Below are positions 10,514 to 22,244 of a stretch of 64,000 nt of DNA, one piece after another. The stretch is from Steromphala cineraria (Eukaryota > Mollusca > Gastropoda > Trochida > Trochidae). Location of the stretch: positions 28,456,882-28,520,881 of the forward strand of contig OU744730.1 in the NCBI GenBank assembly GCA_916613615.1, written 5' to 3'. The translations under genes were made by a program, and so were the position numbers. Numbering within the stretch: the first letter of the stretch is position 1; each line of letters begins with the position of its first letter. The notes below the pieces were generated by a model. The model did no database searches and had not been told where the DNA came from. It worked only from the letters and a program-made list of their open reading frames with translations.

Positions 10514-13500
10514 CCTAAACATAAAACAGCAAAATGTTATCCCTTATTTCAAGTAGACCAAGTTTTGTTTTGGCGTTAATATGTAAATAAACTTTATATT
10601 TTAAAATAAGCTTTCGGCCTATATGAGAGATGTTAAGTAAATATCTACAAAGTTTTCTATATTATTTATATAGTCTTCATAAAACAAGGCATAGTAAAGA
10701 TAAAGAAACACTAGTCAAAGCTCTTGTGAATTCATGCCCAACACCCACTGCATAATGTGATCAGAAATCCGACCTCTCTCCATTTTAGTAAAGTTCATTC
10801 AATTACATATCATTATAAACTTGATGTCACTACTTATTCACGCTGCTACTGGCTTACATTCTGCCATAGAGCTGCTTCATAATAATTACTGTTTAAAAAA
10901 GTTATCCAAATAATCCTTCCATTATGCAAAGTTTATGTAGTCTTTAGTCAACAAAGTACTTGTATAACTATATTATTATTATGTATGTACATGATATATT
11001 GTTGTCATGGGTATTTCAGAAAATATATCATTAGATGTGGAATGTTTGGATGAACAATCGGATGTCTTCAATATTGACAATTCCGTCTATTTACAGTAAA
11101 AAATAGTTAATTTGACCATGTAACTAGAAACAGGGTCTTAGAAAATTGATATTTGCACTTATGGTACATATGACACTGGTTATGGTTTGTGAATTTATTG
11201 TTTAGGTTCAAATTTATAAGATTCTTAGATTTTTAGAACAATACTTCAAAACTACCTTTCAGGAAAATTGGATCACTTTACGTAGGTCTCACTTTCTTAG
11301 ATCAATTCTGACTGCAAGTTGCTAGTGTGAATGCAATGTACATCATCAGCTGTTGTGTATATACAGGCCTGTCAATCAGCTGTGACAGGTTGCCTATTTA
11401 CCTACCTCAGAGAGGTGAACAATAAAAATGTTTTATATCATTAATTGCAAGAAGTTTGTCTTTATTTCTTACCTCTCGTGCCGATGGCTGAAATTTTGGC
11501 ATGGAAAGTAAAAAGGCAGCTATGGTAAAGATCCTCCGATTCACATATCCTAGTTTGATCAAGATCAAATAACTGAGGAACAAAAATTGTGAAGGGTGTT
11601 GATGTTGAAAGCATGTTTGAGAGAAGTTGCTTGCCCCTTGCTATTGTTACCAGGGTTTCTCCTAAGAGCTTGTGATATGTTAGCAGAGTTTCTATCAGAA
11701 CATGCAACACAGAGGGCTGTGGTCAGACCTACTGGAGAAGAAAGGCCCAGAAAGAATAAGTTAATATTTCAATAGAATTTATATTTTTGAAATTGTTATT
11801 CCTCAGAAATAGGCCGTTCTTATTAGACACATCTTCCCACGGCAAGGTGAAAACGTATCGAGCAACTCCTCGTTTAGACCTTGCCATCACAAGGTAGAAA
11901 ACTGGTGATCCGGAGCAGCGACACCTATCGTGATCACAAGTTACGCCCCTTATCAGCTCTTTCAACAATAGCCAATGAAATTGCTGTTTACATTCGGAAC
12001 AAATTCAAAATACTAACAGACGATCTTTTTGAAAACTATCCGAGTGAAATTTAATTTTAAGCTTCAGTCCGCATGGTTGTTTTCATGTTTTTGATGAGCA
12101 CCAAGAATGCAGAGAAGACAAACATTAATTAATCACTCAAATAAAGTGTTTCTCTCCCTTGTAAAACGTATACAAAAGTATTTTTTCAAATCGGCTCATT
12201 TAACATGCTGTCTTCTGATTGGACTATTCTACTTCAGTGCAGTGGGTTGAAATGCTAGCCCAGAAATTACGACCAATGATGTCAAGGGAGGAATGGGAAA
12301 GTTTAGAAACGTTTTCATTTCGCCCGTGACGTTGTGAAGATGATTAGACAGCACATCACCCATGTGAGTTTTCATCTCAAATTGGCAGCTTACATTAAGT
12401 ATGAAGGAATATCATATGAATGGGTAATATCCATCTTTCTGATTGGCCAACTTGGTCACATGACAACGTTGACGTCAAGCGATGTCAACGTGTGGGAGTC
12501 GCGAGAGGTTGATAAAACAATCCAAGCACCCATGGTGGCTCAAAAAAGATTTGAGAAATTCCGGTAATGTCATGACCAAGGTCAACAAACCATTGGATCA
12601 ACCTCACTTGAAGTCGATAATTGTTAATTATTGAATCCTTTACCTTGGATTATCAAGAGTGTCATTAGAAGAAAGAAGTTTCTGTCTTTTATATCACCAT
12701 CCTCTTGATGCTCTTTCTGGAATTTTCTACCTAATTAAATGACTAAAAAGTTCAGACAATCAAGTTGTATCCATCACTAAAGCCTTTTGTAACATGTAAC
12801 ATGGTTCATACAGCCAAAACAAAAAATTCCAGTACTTTTCAAGGAATTTCAAGGATTTTTTTACCATTTTTCAAGTACATATATTCGCAAAACTTTCTTT
12901 TCGATGCCGCCATTTTCCAAAGTGCTGCATTGCAACATCAGACTTTCCAAAATACAATTGATATAAAGGAAATTACCAATTTTTTTGGAATGATTGGAAG
13001 CTCACAGACTGGTTTCGTTCTCTATCAATTTGCGCAGTAAGCAGAAAGAACGGTACTTCCTTGTTTTCAATTGTGATTGACGTAATGGTAAACTCTAGTA
13101 CATTTTTGAAATTTCAAGGAAATCACCTCGAAATTCCAGTACTTTTTCAGGACATTTAGTAAGCATTGTAAATTCAAGTAATTTTCCATTATCAAAACAG
13201 AATTCAAGTACTTTTCCGGCACAGTGCAAATCATGAGTTAATTGAGAGGGTTGCAGAATTCAATTGACACAAGTAATAAGGAAAATAATATTTTTTTGAA
13301 AAATTTAATACAAGATTAATAATTTACATTTTTTACACATGAACATAATTTCATATACAGCTGACTTAAACTCAAAATATTGAAAAATGAGATATAGAAA
13401 AAGCAAAAGACAGGCAGATGAGATCAAAAAGGAAAGTCTTTCATACAAGAATATTTGACAGCGATAGTTGTTACTGGGTAAATTAAACATCAAACAGAAA

Positions 13501-14267
13501 ACGTTGCATAATTATGATCTTTTCTTATCAATGATTATGAACAAATTATCCACAATACTATCCCTTTTAACATACATAACAGTAATCTTTCTGATTTATC
13601 CACAGAAAGGATATATAATAAACACATCTCTGAGCTTACCAAAGTCATCAAAATCGAAGCTTTTGCAGGTTTGATTAAGGGGAGTTGCTATTGCATCAAT
13701 TATACAGTCAATAAATTAATCTTAACTTCAGAGAGCCCATTTCCTCTGCAATTTATACCACAAATGTGTTGTGCAATAAAAGAACAGTTTTGCCCAGAAG
13801 TATACTTCTTTTCTCCAGCTAAGGTTATTGCAGTGAAAGCTTTACAGTCAAAATATTGATAGGGAGCATAAGAGCAAGTAAATATGAAAACCTTATACCA
13901 TGGTTGCAAGGACTAATCATTTTATCAAAGCACTAGAACATTTGCTAAAGTTTGAACCGTAACCAATTCCAAATGTCTGAATTTCAACAAGCTGTCATGA
14001 CATTTGACTTTCTAGACAACTTTTCATCCCTGATTCAAGCAGTGTTAGCAAAGAATTATCTTTCAGACTCTATTTACACCTGAGCCTTTGATTCCACAAA
14101 CCAAGAAACCCTTTTCTATTTTGACAAGGCCTGCATTTGCAAACACGAACTTCATACCAACTCCTCAAAAAAGCCAGATCATTTTCTGTCCTTGATTCTG
14201 ACTCTACCATGAATTAAGCAGTATGGCCATATAGGTAGCTATTAACACAAGTGTTGCATCACTGAGT
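10514..14267. other. intergenic DNA between ARL2BP and CDCA8 (tail to tail)
   Basis: No gene is recognised. About 11700-11975 resembles the repeats at 17768 and 37326, sharing a GTGGTCAGACCTA block and an ATTCCTCRGAA block. About 12820-13220 holds degenerate copies of a TTCCAGTACTTTTC-like word. Short ORFs at 11462-11710, 11729-11968, 12334-12567 and 12765-13040 show no recognisable domain. The CDCA8 3' untranslated region must end here, but its poly(A) site is not placed. Confidence 0.5.
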
Positions 14268-17200
14268 TCACTGTTTTGCTTTCTTCATAATATTCTTGAA
14301 CATCGCCATCACTTTACGCACTTGTTCCTCCGGGATGTCCAGATCTACGTTGTCCAAGTCGTCAAAGTTGTTGATGTGGAGAGACAAACCCTGGAATAAG
14401 AAAAAGTTTTATTAAGTGTTATTATGGTCAAAATATATATTTCTTATCTCATTCAAATCATTTCATTTTGGGACATATTTATGTAGCTGAAACAAATCTG
14501 GTATGTTTATTTAAAAACTATTATTGATAAAAATAATAATTTTGAATTGTGAAATTACTATAATTTCTTAATAATGTGCTACGGGAATTTTGTGATCTCA
14601 CAAACAGGAAAGCAAATGTTTGCTATTGCAAATAGTACTTTTTGCACAATAAAAGGTTGCATTATACAAAAGAATAAAGTTTTACAAAGCAACACATTGC
14701 CATTTTCCTCGTTCACACTTAAATGGCTATATGCAGTTTTCCTTTCATATTGGATTTAGTAATGTGACGTGTGACCCTTAATAACAACTTTTGCATAAAC
14801 TTATGTTCATTGGCAAATTTGTGAAAATATGTTTTGAAGAAATCAAATGTGCCATTGTCACTTTAAGACTCACCTTATCCGTCACTTTGACACTGGAGTC
14901 GGCTGGGTTTGCTATTGGACTTCCCGTCATGGACATGAGCCTCTCTCCCGGTCTTGGTTCTCGAGCACCTGCTGGCGTGTAGGGCAATCTGCAAATAAGA
15001 GATGTTGTGAACACAAGGAGTGACTCTTGACCCTGATTGGTCTGATGTCGGCTGATTGATTACATTCACCAAAGTGACAAGTTTTGATCCTAACATAGCA
15101 AAACAGATTATGATAGTGCCATTTTGTATCTGCTGATATACACGTACAGCAATATGCAAATATCACAGAAAACACCAGGGCCTCCCTTGTTTTGACTCTC
15201 TTAAGTGAAATACATGTGTATTGCGCATGTCACTATGACAGAATGACTCACGTGTCTAACAGAGTGACACATGGTTAACTGCCTGCAAACAATATGACCA
15301 CAAAATGAATCCGACAAATAAATTTATCTGGGAAATTGTAATTTTATTTTGGTCTCCTAAAACACATTATGACATATAACTCCTATTTTTGCTATACCCA
15401 ATCTAAACCTCACCTGTTTATATATGCCTTTTTAACTAAGTATGTCCAGTGGTTACTGTGAAAGCACTGTGTGAAATGACATACTTCCGTTATTCTCATG
15501 ACTACCCTCAATTTAACAGGAGGGGCATAGAGTGACTGTAGAATGCACATGAGGTGACCCTTTGGTTGTTCACAATTTCATTGCACATGTGAAACACTTT
15601 GTGCAAACCTAAGTTGTTACCTAACATAGCCTAGGTATGAATATTGATACTGATTTATCTATTGTGATAAATGTCATAAGAATCTTCTAACAGACGAAAA
15701 CAATACCAAAGAAAGTCTTGATTAAACATCACTTTAACAAATTTTGCCCTTCTGCACCATACTAACCTCTCCCCTGGTAACAATGTTGTTCCTTGGTGAT
15801 CAGCTTTGGAACCATCCTGCTACATCAGCGTAAATGTCTCCGCTAATGCTACAACCTATCCCCTGATATCCTCCTATGGTCTTCTGTCGTATCGCTATAC
15901 ATAGCAAGCTAATCAAATGATGCCCTTTCAGAGATAGCGGCAAACTAGTTTCTTGGCTTCATTCCGCGTGCTCACCTCGTGATTCAAATTAACCAATAGG
16001 AGTGCTATTAGATAATAAATCTGATTCTCATTGCAGTTTCGCGCTAAGCTCCAAATCACGCACTCTTAGAATTCCACGTGCGACATCACTAGACAACAGT
16101 GTATGGAGTTCAAAATAGTTTGACTGAAAACAGACAGGCTATAAATAGCGCTGGGCAACCACCCGTCAGCGATACGGCAGAATACCCTTGGAGGATTTCA
16201 GGGAATAGGTTGTAGCATTAGCGGAGACATATACGCTGATGTAGCAGGATGCTTTGGACCCCTTTGCAATGATAAAAGTATCCTAAATCTAACAGGTTTA
16301 AGGAACGCCAAGCTGAAAGGGTTGGCAAATTCACTAACAACCCCTCTAGGAACAACACTGTGGTAGAATAGTAATTTTGGCTATAATTTTGGTCATATGA
16401 TCTTAACTTCCCAATGACATTCTCACAAAGTTATGATAATAACAATTCACTTACTTGGGGTTGAATTTGGGGGTGATGAGGGGTGTATCCCATTCCGTCA
16501 ATCCCATAGTGCCTCGTTGTAGCTGGGGAGTCTGATACCTGTTGTGAATACATTGAATCATGATATGTTCTCACGAATAATATGTCATTACATCAACAAA
16601 CATTCCTTGTGAAAAAGTTTCAGCTGAATTAAGTGAGTCACTCAATAAATAAGTAAAAAGTACCACAAAACAATTTCTTCCAAGTATTTGATGCAGGACT
16701 CAGGTGTAAATTTACCTGTGAGATATTAATGAGATTTTATTTTGGCTTTGTATGCTTACCTTGACCTGAGTGCAGAGTTCAGGACACTTTGTGGTCTGTA
16801 CACAGACGACTCGTGCAGCAGCTGTTGTTTTCTGGCTGTGGTACGATTTGCTGCCGCCTGGAAAAATATTGATTATAAAAAAAATTGGAAAGAAATCTGA
16901 ACCTGTTTTATAAACTTCATTCCAGTCTTAATCCTCTGTCTCAAAATGCCTTATAAAATATCTCATAATTTATCAACACATTGACAAAGTTGTTAGTATA
17001 ATAGCATCCCATGCCAATGGTCCTGGTTCCAATACAGGTGAGATGCTTAACATTTGTTACCTGGGTCCACACAAGTTTTTATCCTGGGCAAGGCACTTCA
17101 TCAACATTGCACTCAGTGTACCAAGCTGTGTAGCTGAGAACAGGATGTATGGACACACATATGTTTCATCTTAAATAACTCTTTATCAAGTGCTTTGAAA

Positions 17201-20200
17201 ATACAGAACATTTTCACTGGCTGAGATTTTGCAGATAGTTTGTGTAGCAGTCTAATAAAACTCGGCCTAGTTCTTAGGAATATAAGTTAACTTAAATTAT
17301 TATGTGAGCGTAATTTTTCGGCAATCCGATTGGTCGAGAACCAGTCACGTGATAGTAAACATAAAGTGATATTGACTTAACCCCCGTGACCCCGAGTCCG
17401 ACCAAAAGTGATATTGACTTGAGTTACTAAAAATAGAGCCGATGACGTCAAACCGTTCTTTCATGATGTCATGCTATTATTATCATGGCGTCATTGACCC
17501 GTCCTTGCCAACAATCGAGCCCAAATGCTGCTCATACTTGTAGTTTTCTATTTCCTCTTGTTTTTTAAAGGAGACATAATAAAACAATTATGGACTGGTG
17601 AGTTGTCAGTACCTGTTTTTATAGACCCGAGGAAACCAATATCGACCTCGGACTTCGTCCTCGATCAATATTGTTTTCCTCGGGTCTATCAAAACAGGTA
17701 TGACCTCATCACCAGTCTATAATTGTATAATATTAACTCTATCAAGAATCAATCTTTAAATATTGATAGGTTTCCTCTCCACTAGGTGCCCATAGGTCAC
17801 ATGTCCTTACATCTACTCAGCTAACCAATCAAAAGCCTTTGTTAATATCAAGCTAGGGGCAAGTAACTACTTTGAACCTTGCTTTGACTATGACCACAGC
17901 TAGCCGTCTTATAAGCGAGATAATGTGATTGGTCCGTTAAGAACTTGGTTTTGGCTGCACTAAAGTTGTAAAAACATGCAAGGTATGGGATTGTGGTCAG
18001 ACCTAGTGTAACAGATTTCATATCACTGTAGAGTCCATATTTTGGATATTTTATTCCTCGGAAGTTCGGAACTAGGGCTATTTTAATCAGACTGGTATGT
18101 GTAGCAGCTTTGCTGGAGAGGAATCTGTTGGAAACCAAAGAAGAGGCTGTACTTCAACAGAAGTGGAGGACATGACATGAGCTTTTGGGAAAGAGAATAC
18201 TCACGCGAAATTAGGCGCTTTATAAATTAATTATTATTATTAATACTCACCCGTTTTCTGCTCTGAGACGGAGTAGGGCTGGATGTTTCCTCAAGGATTG
18301 TCTCTGACAGTATGTTTATGTTTGGGCGAAGCCGAGAACTGTGAAAGGATAAAATCGAAATTCATGATGAATATTTCACTTGAGTTATTTACTATAAAAG
18401 ATCATTCTTAAAAGTATAAAATTTTTAGATGATAATTTTGTAATAAGGGAGATCTCATATTCTAAAAATTCATCTTGACAGTGTTGCTTTATTGATTAGT
18501 ACCAAACTATCCTTTTTCGTCAATCTACAGGGTGTTAAGAATTCTTCGGCGATATTTAGTTGATTAGATTTTTTTGTCTTATCAATATGTGCAAAACATT
18601 TCGGACTCAGATCTTCCCTTGTGGATTTAAACTCTAAAGCTGGATATTAGGAATAAAGTTGGGTTTTATACTTAAAATTCTAAACCCGCAAATATGTAAA
18701 CGTAAGGGGAAGTAGCATGTTTTTTTTTTTATAAAAATATTGAATACAGATATTTATTAATTTTCATATAAATATATACTATATTAAATATTCTAAATAT
18801 TGTAAAACTAACAAGAGATACGTACATTGTGCGCGACAGCTTGCTAGATACACAGTTGACACTCCTACTTGTTGTGTGACCTTGGTCCATACTCTCTATT
18901 GCTGACTCGTGGGTTCCGCCCGCCTCTAGAAACATATTTTAATATTTATTGTAAGATGACTTCGGTAAATACTCGTTTCTGATTGGTTGATTTGAAGGAT
19001 TTCCCAGTGTTAAATGGCAATGAACACCCGCAAATTGGTTGAGGCGAATCACCGCGAAAGGATACATTATTTGGTCCGCCTCAACATTAAAATGTTCTGA
19101 TTCTCCCAATATTCGTGCCCGATTCACATTTTACTGTTGTAGTTGTCATTTTCTAACTTGCGCATTCCCATAGATGCCAAAAATCTTTTTCTATTTGCTT
19201 TAGTTTAATGTAACTAAACTTTCTTAATTGGCTTAGTTTCTCCTAATTTGCCGCCTTGTGCCATGCGGCCGGTTTCTTTCGAATGCCGTTCCCATGGCAC
19301 GACGTCACAAAGGCCAACGGTTATGACGTCATAATGATCCCGTCACCGTCACAATGGTCTAGGCTAGATTAAGATATTTGTTCAGTCGGGTTTGTTCCTG
19401 TTAGTTTATGAATGATATAACTGTTTTCTCTCTCATAAATGTCACAATGAAAACTATAAGATCTCATCTTTATGAGTGCAACTGGTTTGCAATATAAGAA
19501 CACTATTTTAATGTCTATAACACTGGGAATTCATTCTTCTTTATAGCTGCGAACACCTATAACAATAATGGATCAGTCGTTAGATCCTTTCAACTCAGAG
19601 TTCCCTACGCAAAAATAGAGTTCGCTCTTAAAATGCTTATCACTAACGGTCATGTTACAATATCGATAAATAGTTGCGTTTGTAAAATTTCCGGGATTCA
19701 TTGTTATTCAACACCCGCAAATTTAAGCGTTTAAAACCTCCGGCTAACGCCGTCGGTTTTAAACTAAATTTGCGGGTGTTGAATAACAATGAATCCCGGA
19801 AATTTTACAAACGCAACTATTTATCTTCTAAGTGATTGAATCTAAAACACAATGTAAATTAAATGTAACAAAACAAGAAGTTTTTGTTGGCCTTATAAAA
19901 AATTACTTACATTTTGATAATAGCCTTGAAATTTTCATTTAAAAAAACGATTTACTTACCAATAAATTCTTTCATTGTCATTTTTCTGACGGCCTGGAAA
20001 AGAAGAAAGAGAGTGAGTGAGTTGTTGTTTAGCACTGTTTTGATAATATTTCATCCATTGGCGTTGTGAAACCCAAGAGATATTTACAACACGATACTTG
20101 ATTTTCAAGAAGGACAAAAATAGTTGTTATAGTTTAGGTTGCCTGGTAAGTTACCACATGCAAAAACAAAACAAGAAAAGGTTGAAGAAATTCAAAATTA

Positions 20201-22244
20201 AGAATTAATTATCTAATATCCATACAGTATTAGAGTGATGAAAAAAGTTTATGTAATAGATATACCCACACTTCCCTCGGTGCATCGCTCATATACCTCC
20301 TGTTTGAATCGTGGGTCTCCGAGGCGTAGCGGAGCCGAGGATCACGATTCAAACAGGAGGTATATTGAGTGATGCACCGAGGGAAGTGTGGGTATATCTG
20401 AGTCATACTGACTTATACCCCACTCTGGTAGAGTTATATTTGACGAAAAAGAGTTTTCCACCATTCTCTGTGTTTATTTATCTGGACCTTACTAGCTCAA
20501 CAAAATATTAACAATACTCTTTTTTTAAATCATAAACTGACTTCATTACATTAAAATTTGGTACAAACTAGTACCTATACATGGCTTATATAGGAAAATA
20601 CAACAATCCAGACATGGCACAACAAAAAGTACCGCTACTTGTATCAAGCCTCAGTAGCTCAGTTGATAGAGGCGTTGCGTCGCAACATTCTATTCCCACT
20701 TAGGTCATTAACATTTCTCAAAAATTCTAAATTTTACAACTTGATTGATTTGCCTAAGTTGAAGATCTCTTCACTTGACTTTATTTGGGTGTGCAAAAAA
20801 GAATAGGTGTATTGGAAAATTTGTGGTGTATTGGTCAATATACCTACAGTTAGAACAAAGGAAACCATAGCAACGAGACCGGAAGTGGGGTATAAGAGCC
20901 GAATGTACACATAGTGAATTGAAGCTCTTTTCACCCTTTTACCTCAGGTAACTGCATCAGCTCGGTCTTCAGTCTCGACGTCACCATATTTGACAAGCAA
21001 TTTTTCTTCTCTTCCATCGCTTTAATATGTGCAGCAACTGTAAAGAATACAATATACAATTATAGACTGGTGATGAGGTCAATACCTGTTTTTATAGACC
21101 CGAGGAAAACAATATTGACCGAGGACGAAGTCCGAGGTTGATATTGTTTTCCTCGGGTCTATAAAAACAGGTATTGACCGAATTCACCAGTCTAAATTTG
21201 TTTTATTATGTCTCGGTTAAACAACGAAAAAGAAATAGAAAACTACAGGTATGAGCGGCATTTCGGATCGATTCTTGGCAAAAAAGGGTCAATGACGTCA
21301 TGATAACAATAGCATGACGTCATGAAACAACGGCTTGACGTCATCAGCTCTATTTTTAGTAACTCAAGTCAATATCACTTTTGGTCGGACTCGGGGTCAC
21401 GGGGGTCAAGTCAATATCACTTTCTGTCGACTGACACGTGACCGGTTCTCGACCAATCGGATTGCCGGAAAATTACGCTCGCATAATAATAAATCATATT
21501 AGTAAAATTCTTCTGGAGAGTCGCTCAAAAATAGAATGGCCTTAGTCAATAACATGTAGAAGTGTTGTAACTTACAATGCAACTTTTTAGATATCAATGA
21601 AATACATAAAATATTCAAGCATGCTGAAGTTCATATAGTACATGTGTGCTGTATGTAGTTGGTAACATTAGTCTATCGGTTTCACAAATAAAAAATGCAA
21701 AACTCACAGCAAGGGATAACAAGGATCTGCATTAACGATACATTTTAAACATGTACATGAAGAATTTGATAATAAATGTATTCATTTATCTGTTAACAAT
21801 TAAAACAACTGACAGTTTTGTTGTAAAATATAATACACTGTCTCTTACTCCTTGAAGAACAAAGTAATGTCAATCATGTCATCTTTAAAAAAAGTTTATT
21901 TTTACAAAATTTGGAATTTTGACATTTTAACATCACAATATTTTTGTTTGAAACTGGTATTCTACAATTCTACAATTCTATTACTACAATTATCAATACT
22001 GGGAAGAGTGCCAGACAGTACTCCCACCTTGACTTTATCAGAACCAAAACAGCTGACCACTCTGATGTCCAAATATCAGTTTTATTTCAGGGTAATCATA
22101 ATCACCTTTAGCATCGTAATCCTCTAGGAAAGTTTTCAATTTCATCTGTCTTTCCATTTCAGTCAAAGATTTCCCTTCATCACCGATGGGAGCCTTTGGC
22201 TTGGCTCGAGTGTTGATTCTTGTTGTTCTTTTCCTTGGCGGCAT
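14268..22244 (-). CDS. CDCA8: Borealin, chromosomal passenger complex subunit
   Basis: Scaffold of the chromosomal passenger complex with INCENP, survivin and Aurora B; its N-terminal helix joins the three-helix bundle that targets the complex to centromeres and the midzone. Nine exons in phase (5' to 3'): 22244-22106, 21037-20943, 19993-19960, 18925-18826, 18338-18251, 16857-16760, 16538-16455, 14988-14874 and 14390-14268, giving 291 aa (human 280). Residues 1-20 are basic. Residues of about 27-75 hold the borealin N-terminal helical region (EMERQMKLKTFLEDYDAK onward). The middle is low-complexity and diverged. Exon 8 holds the conserved TPAGAREPRPGERLMSMTGSPIANP stretch, split here as TPAGAREPRPGERL and MSMTGSPIANP. 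The last exon gives the C-terminal dimerisation region, ending MAMFKNIMKKAKQ. Exon 1 uses a weak GTGATT donor, but only this choice keeps phase. It is head to head with AIRIM, as in vertebrates. Introns are rich in foldback repeats. Confidence 0.93.
15781..16360. mobile_element. foldback MITE of the CTAGGAACAACACTG family
   Basis: The right end is CTAGGAACAACACTG (ending 16360); a diverged left end, CAATGTTGTTCCT, starts at 15781. Inside, long inverted arms (about 15811-15890 and 16175-16256) share words such as TAGCATTAGCGGAGACAT and CTGATGTAGCAGGATG. The stretch 16257-16360 also matches 57664-57763. It lies in the CDCA8 intron between exons 7 and 8. Confidence 0.65.
16990..17165 (+). mobile_element. 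probable tRNA-derived SINE fragment
   Basis: A degenerate B-box-like word (GGTTCCAATAC) is followed by the body motif GGGCAAGGCACTTCATC, common in tRNA-derived SINEs of marine invertebrates. No clear A box or tail is visible. It lies in a CDCA8 intron. Confidence 0.45.
17298..17730 (+). mobile_element. TGTGAGCG foldback element, copy E1
   Basis: Begins TATTATGTGAGCGTAATTTT and ends ACCAGTCTATAATTGTA. The right third is a long hairpin in which TGTTTTTATAGACCCGAGG pairs with CCTCGGGTCTATCAAAACA (about 17608-17698). It contains CACGTGA and TGACGTCA-like words. A reverse-oriented copy lies at 21057-21492 and an interrupted one at 28407-30457. It lies in the CDCA8 intron between exons 5 and 6. 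Confidence 0.75.
17768..18075 (+). repeat. TTTCCTCTCCACT interspersed repeat, copy F1
   Basis: About 300 bp that matches 37326-37655 over most of its length. Shared blocks include TTTCCTCTCCACT, AAAAGCCTTTGTTA, AAAACATGC, GGTCAGACCTAGTGT and TCCTCGGAAGT. A more diverged relative may lie at 11700-11975. No ORF is conserved between copies. It lies in a CDCA8 intron. Confidence 0.7.
19665..19824. repeat. hairpin element with 59-bp near-perfect arms
   Basis: The left arm (19665-19723) and right arm (19766-19824) are almost exact inverted copies, with a GC-rich inner loop that also pairs (CCTCCGGC and GCCGTCGG). A truncated copy lies at 4081-4160. It lies in the CDCA8 intron between exons 3 and 4. 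Confidence 0.8.
20258..20399. repeat. hairpin with about 55-bp arms
   Basis: Left arm 20258-20314 and right arm 20343-20399 are near-perfect inverted copies with an inner CGAGGCGTAGCGGAGCCG loop. A transcript would form a very stable hairpin. It lies in the CDCA8 intron between exons 2 and 3. Confidence 0.8.
21057..21492 (-). mobile_element. TGTGAGCG foldback element, copy E2 (inverted)
   Basis: Reverse complement of the 17298-17730 element over most of its length, with the same bounds. It holds three full TGACGTCA palindromes at 21293, 21315 and 21336, spaced 22 and 21 bp, plus the CTCGGGTCTATAAAAACAGG hairpin. It lies in CDCA8 intron 1. Confidence 0.8.

Noticed and set aside
20651..20690. 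tRNA-like A box (AGTAGCTCAGTTGATAGAGG)
   Set aside because: No B box or stem partners follow; at most a SINE head fragment.
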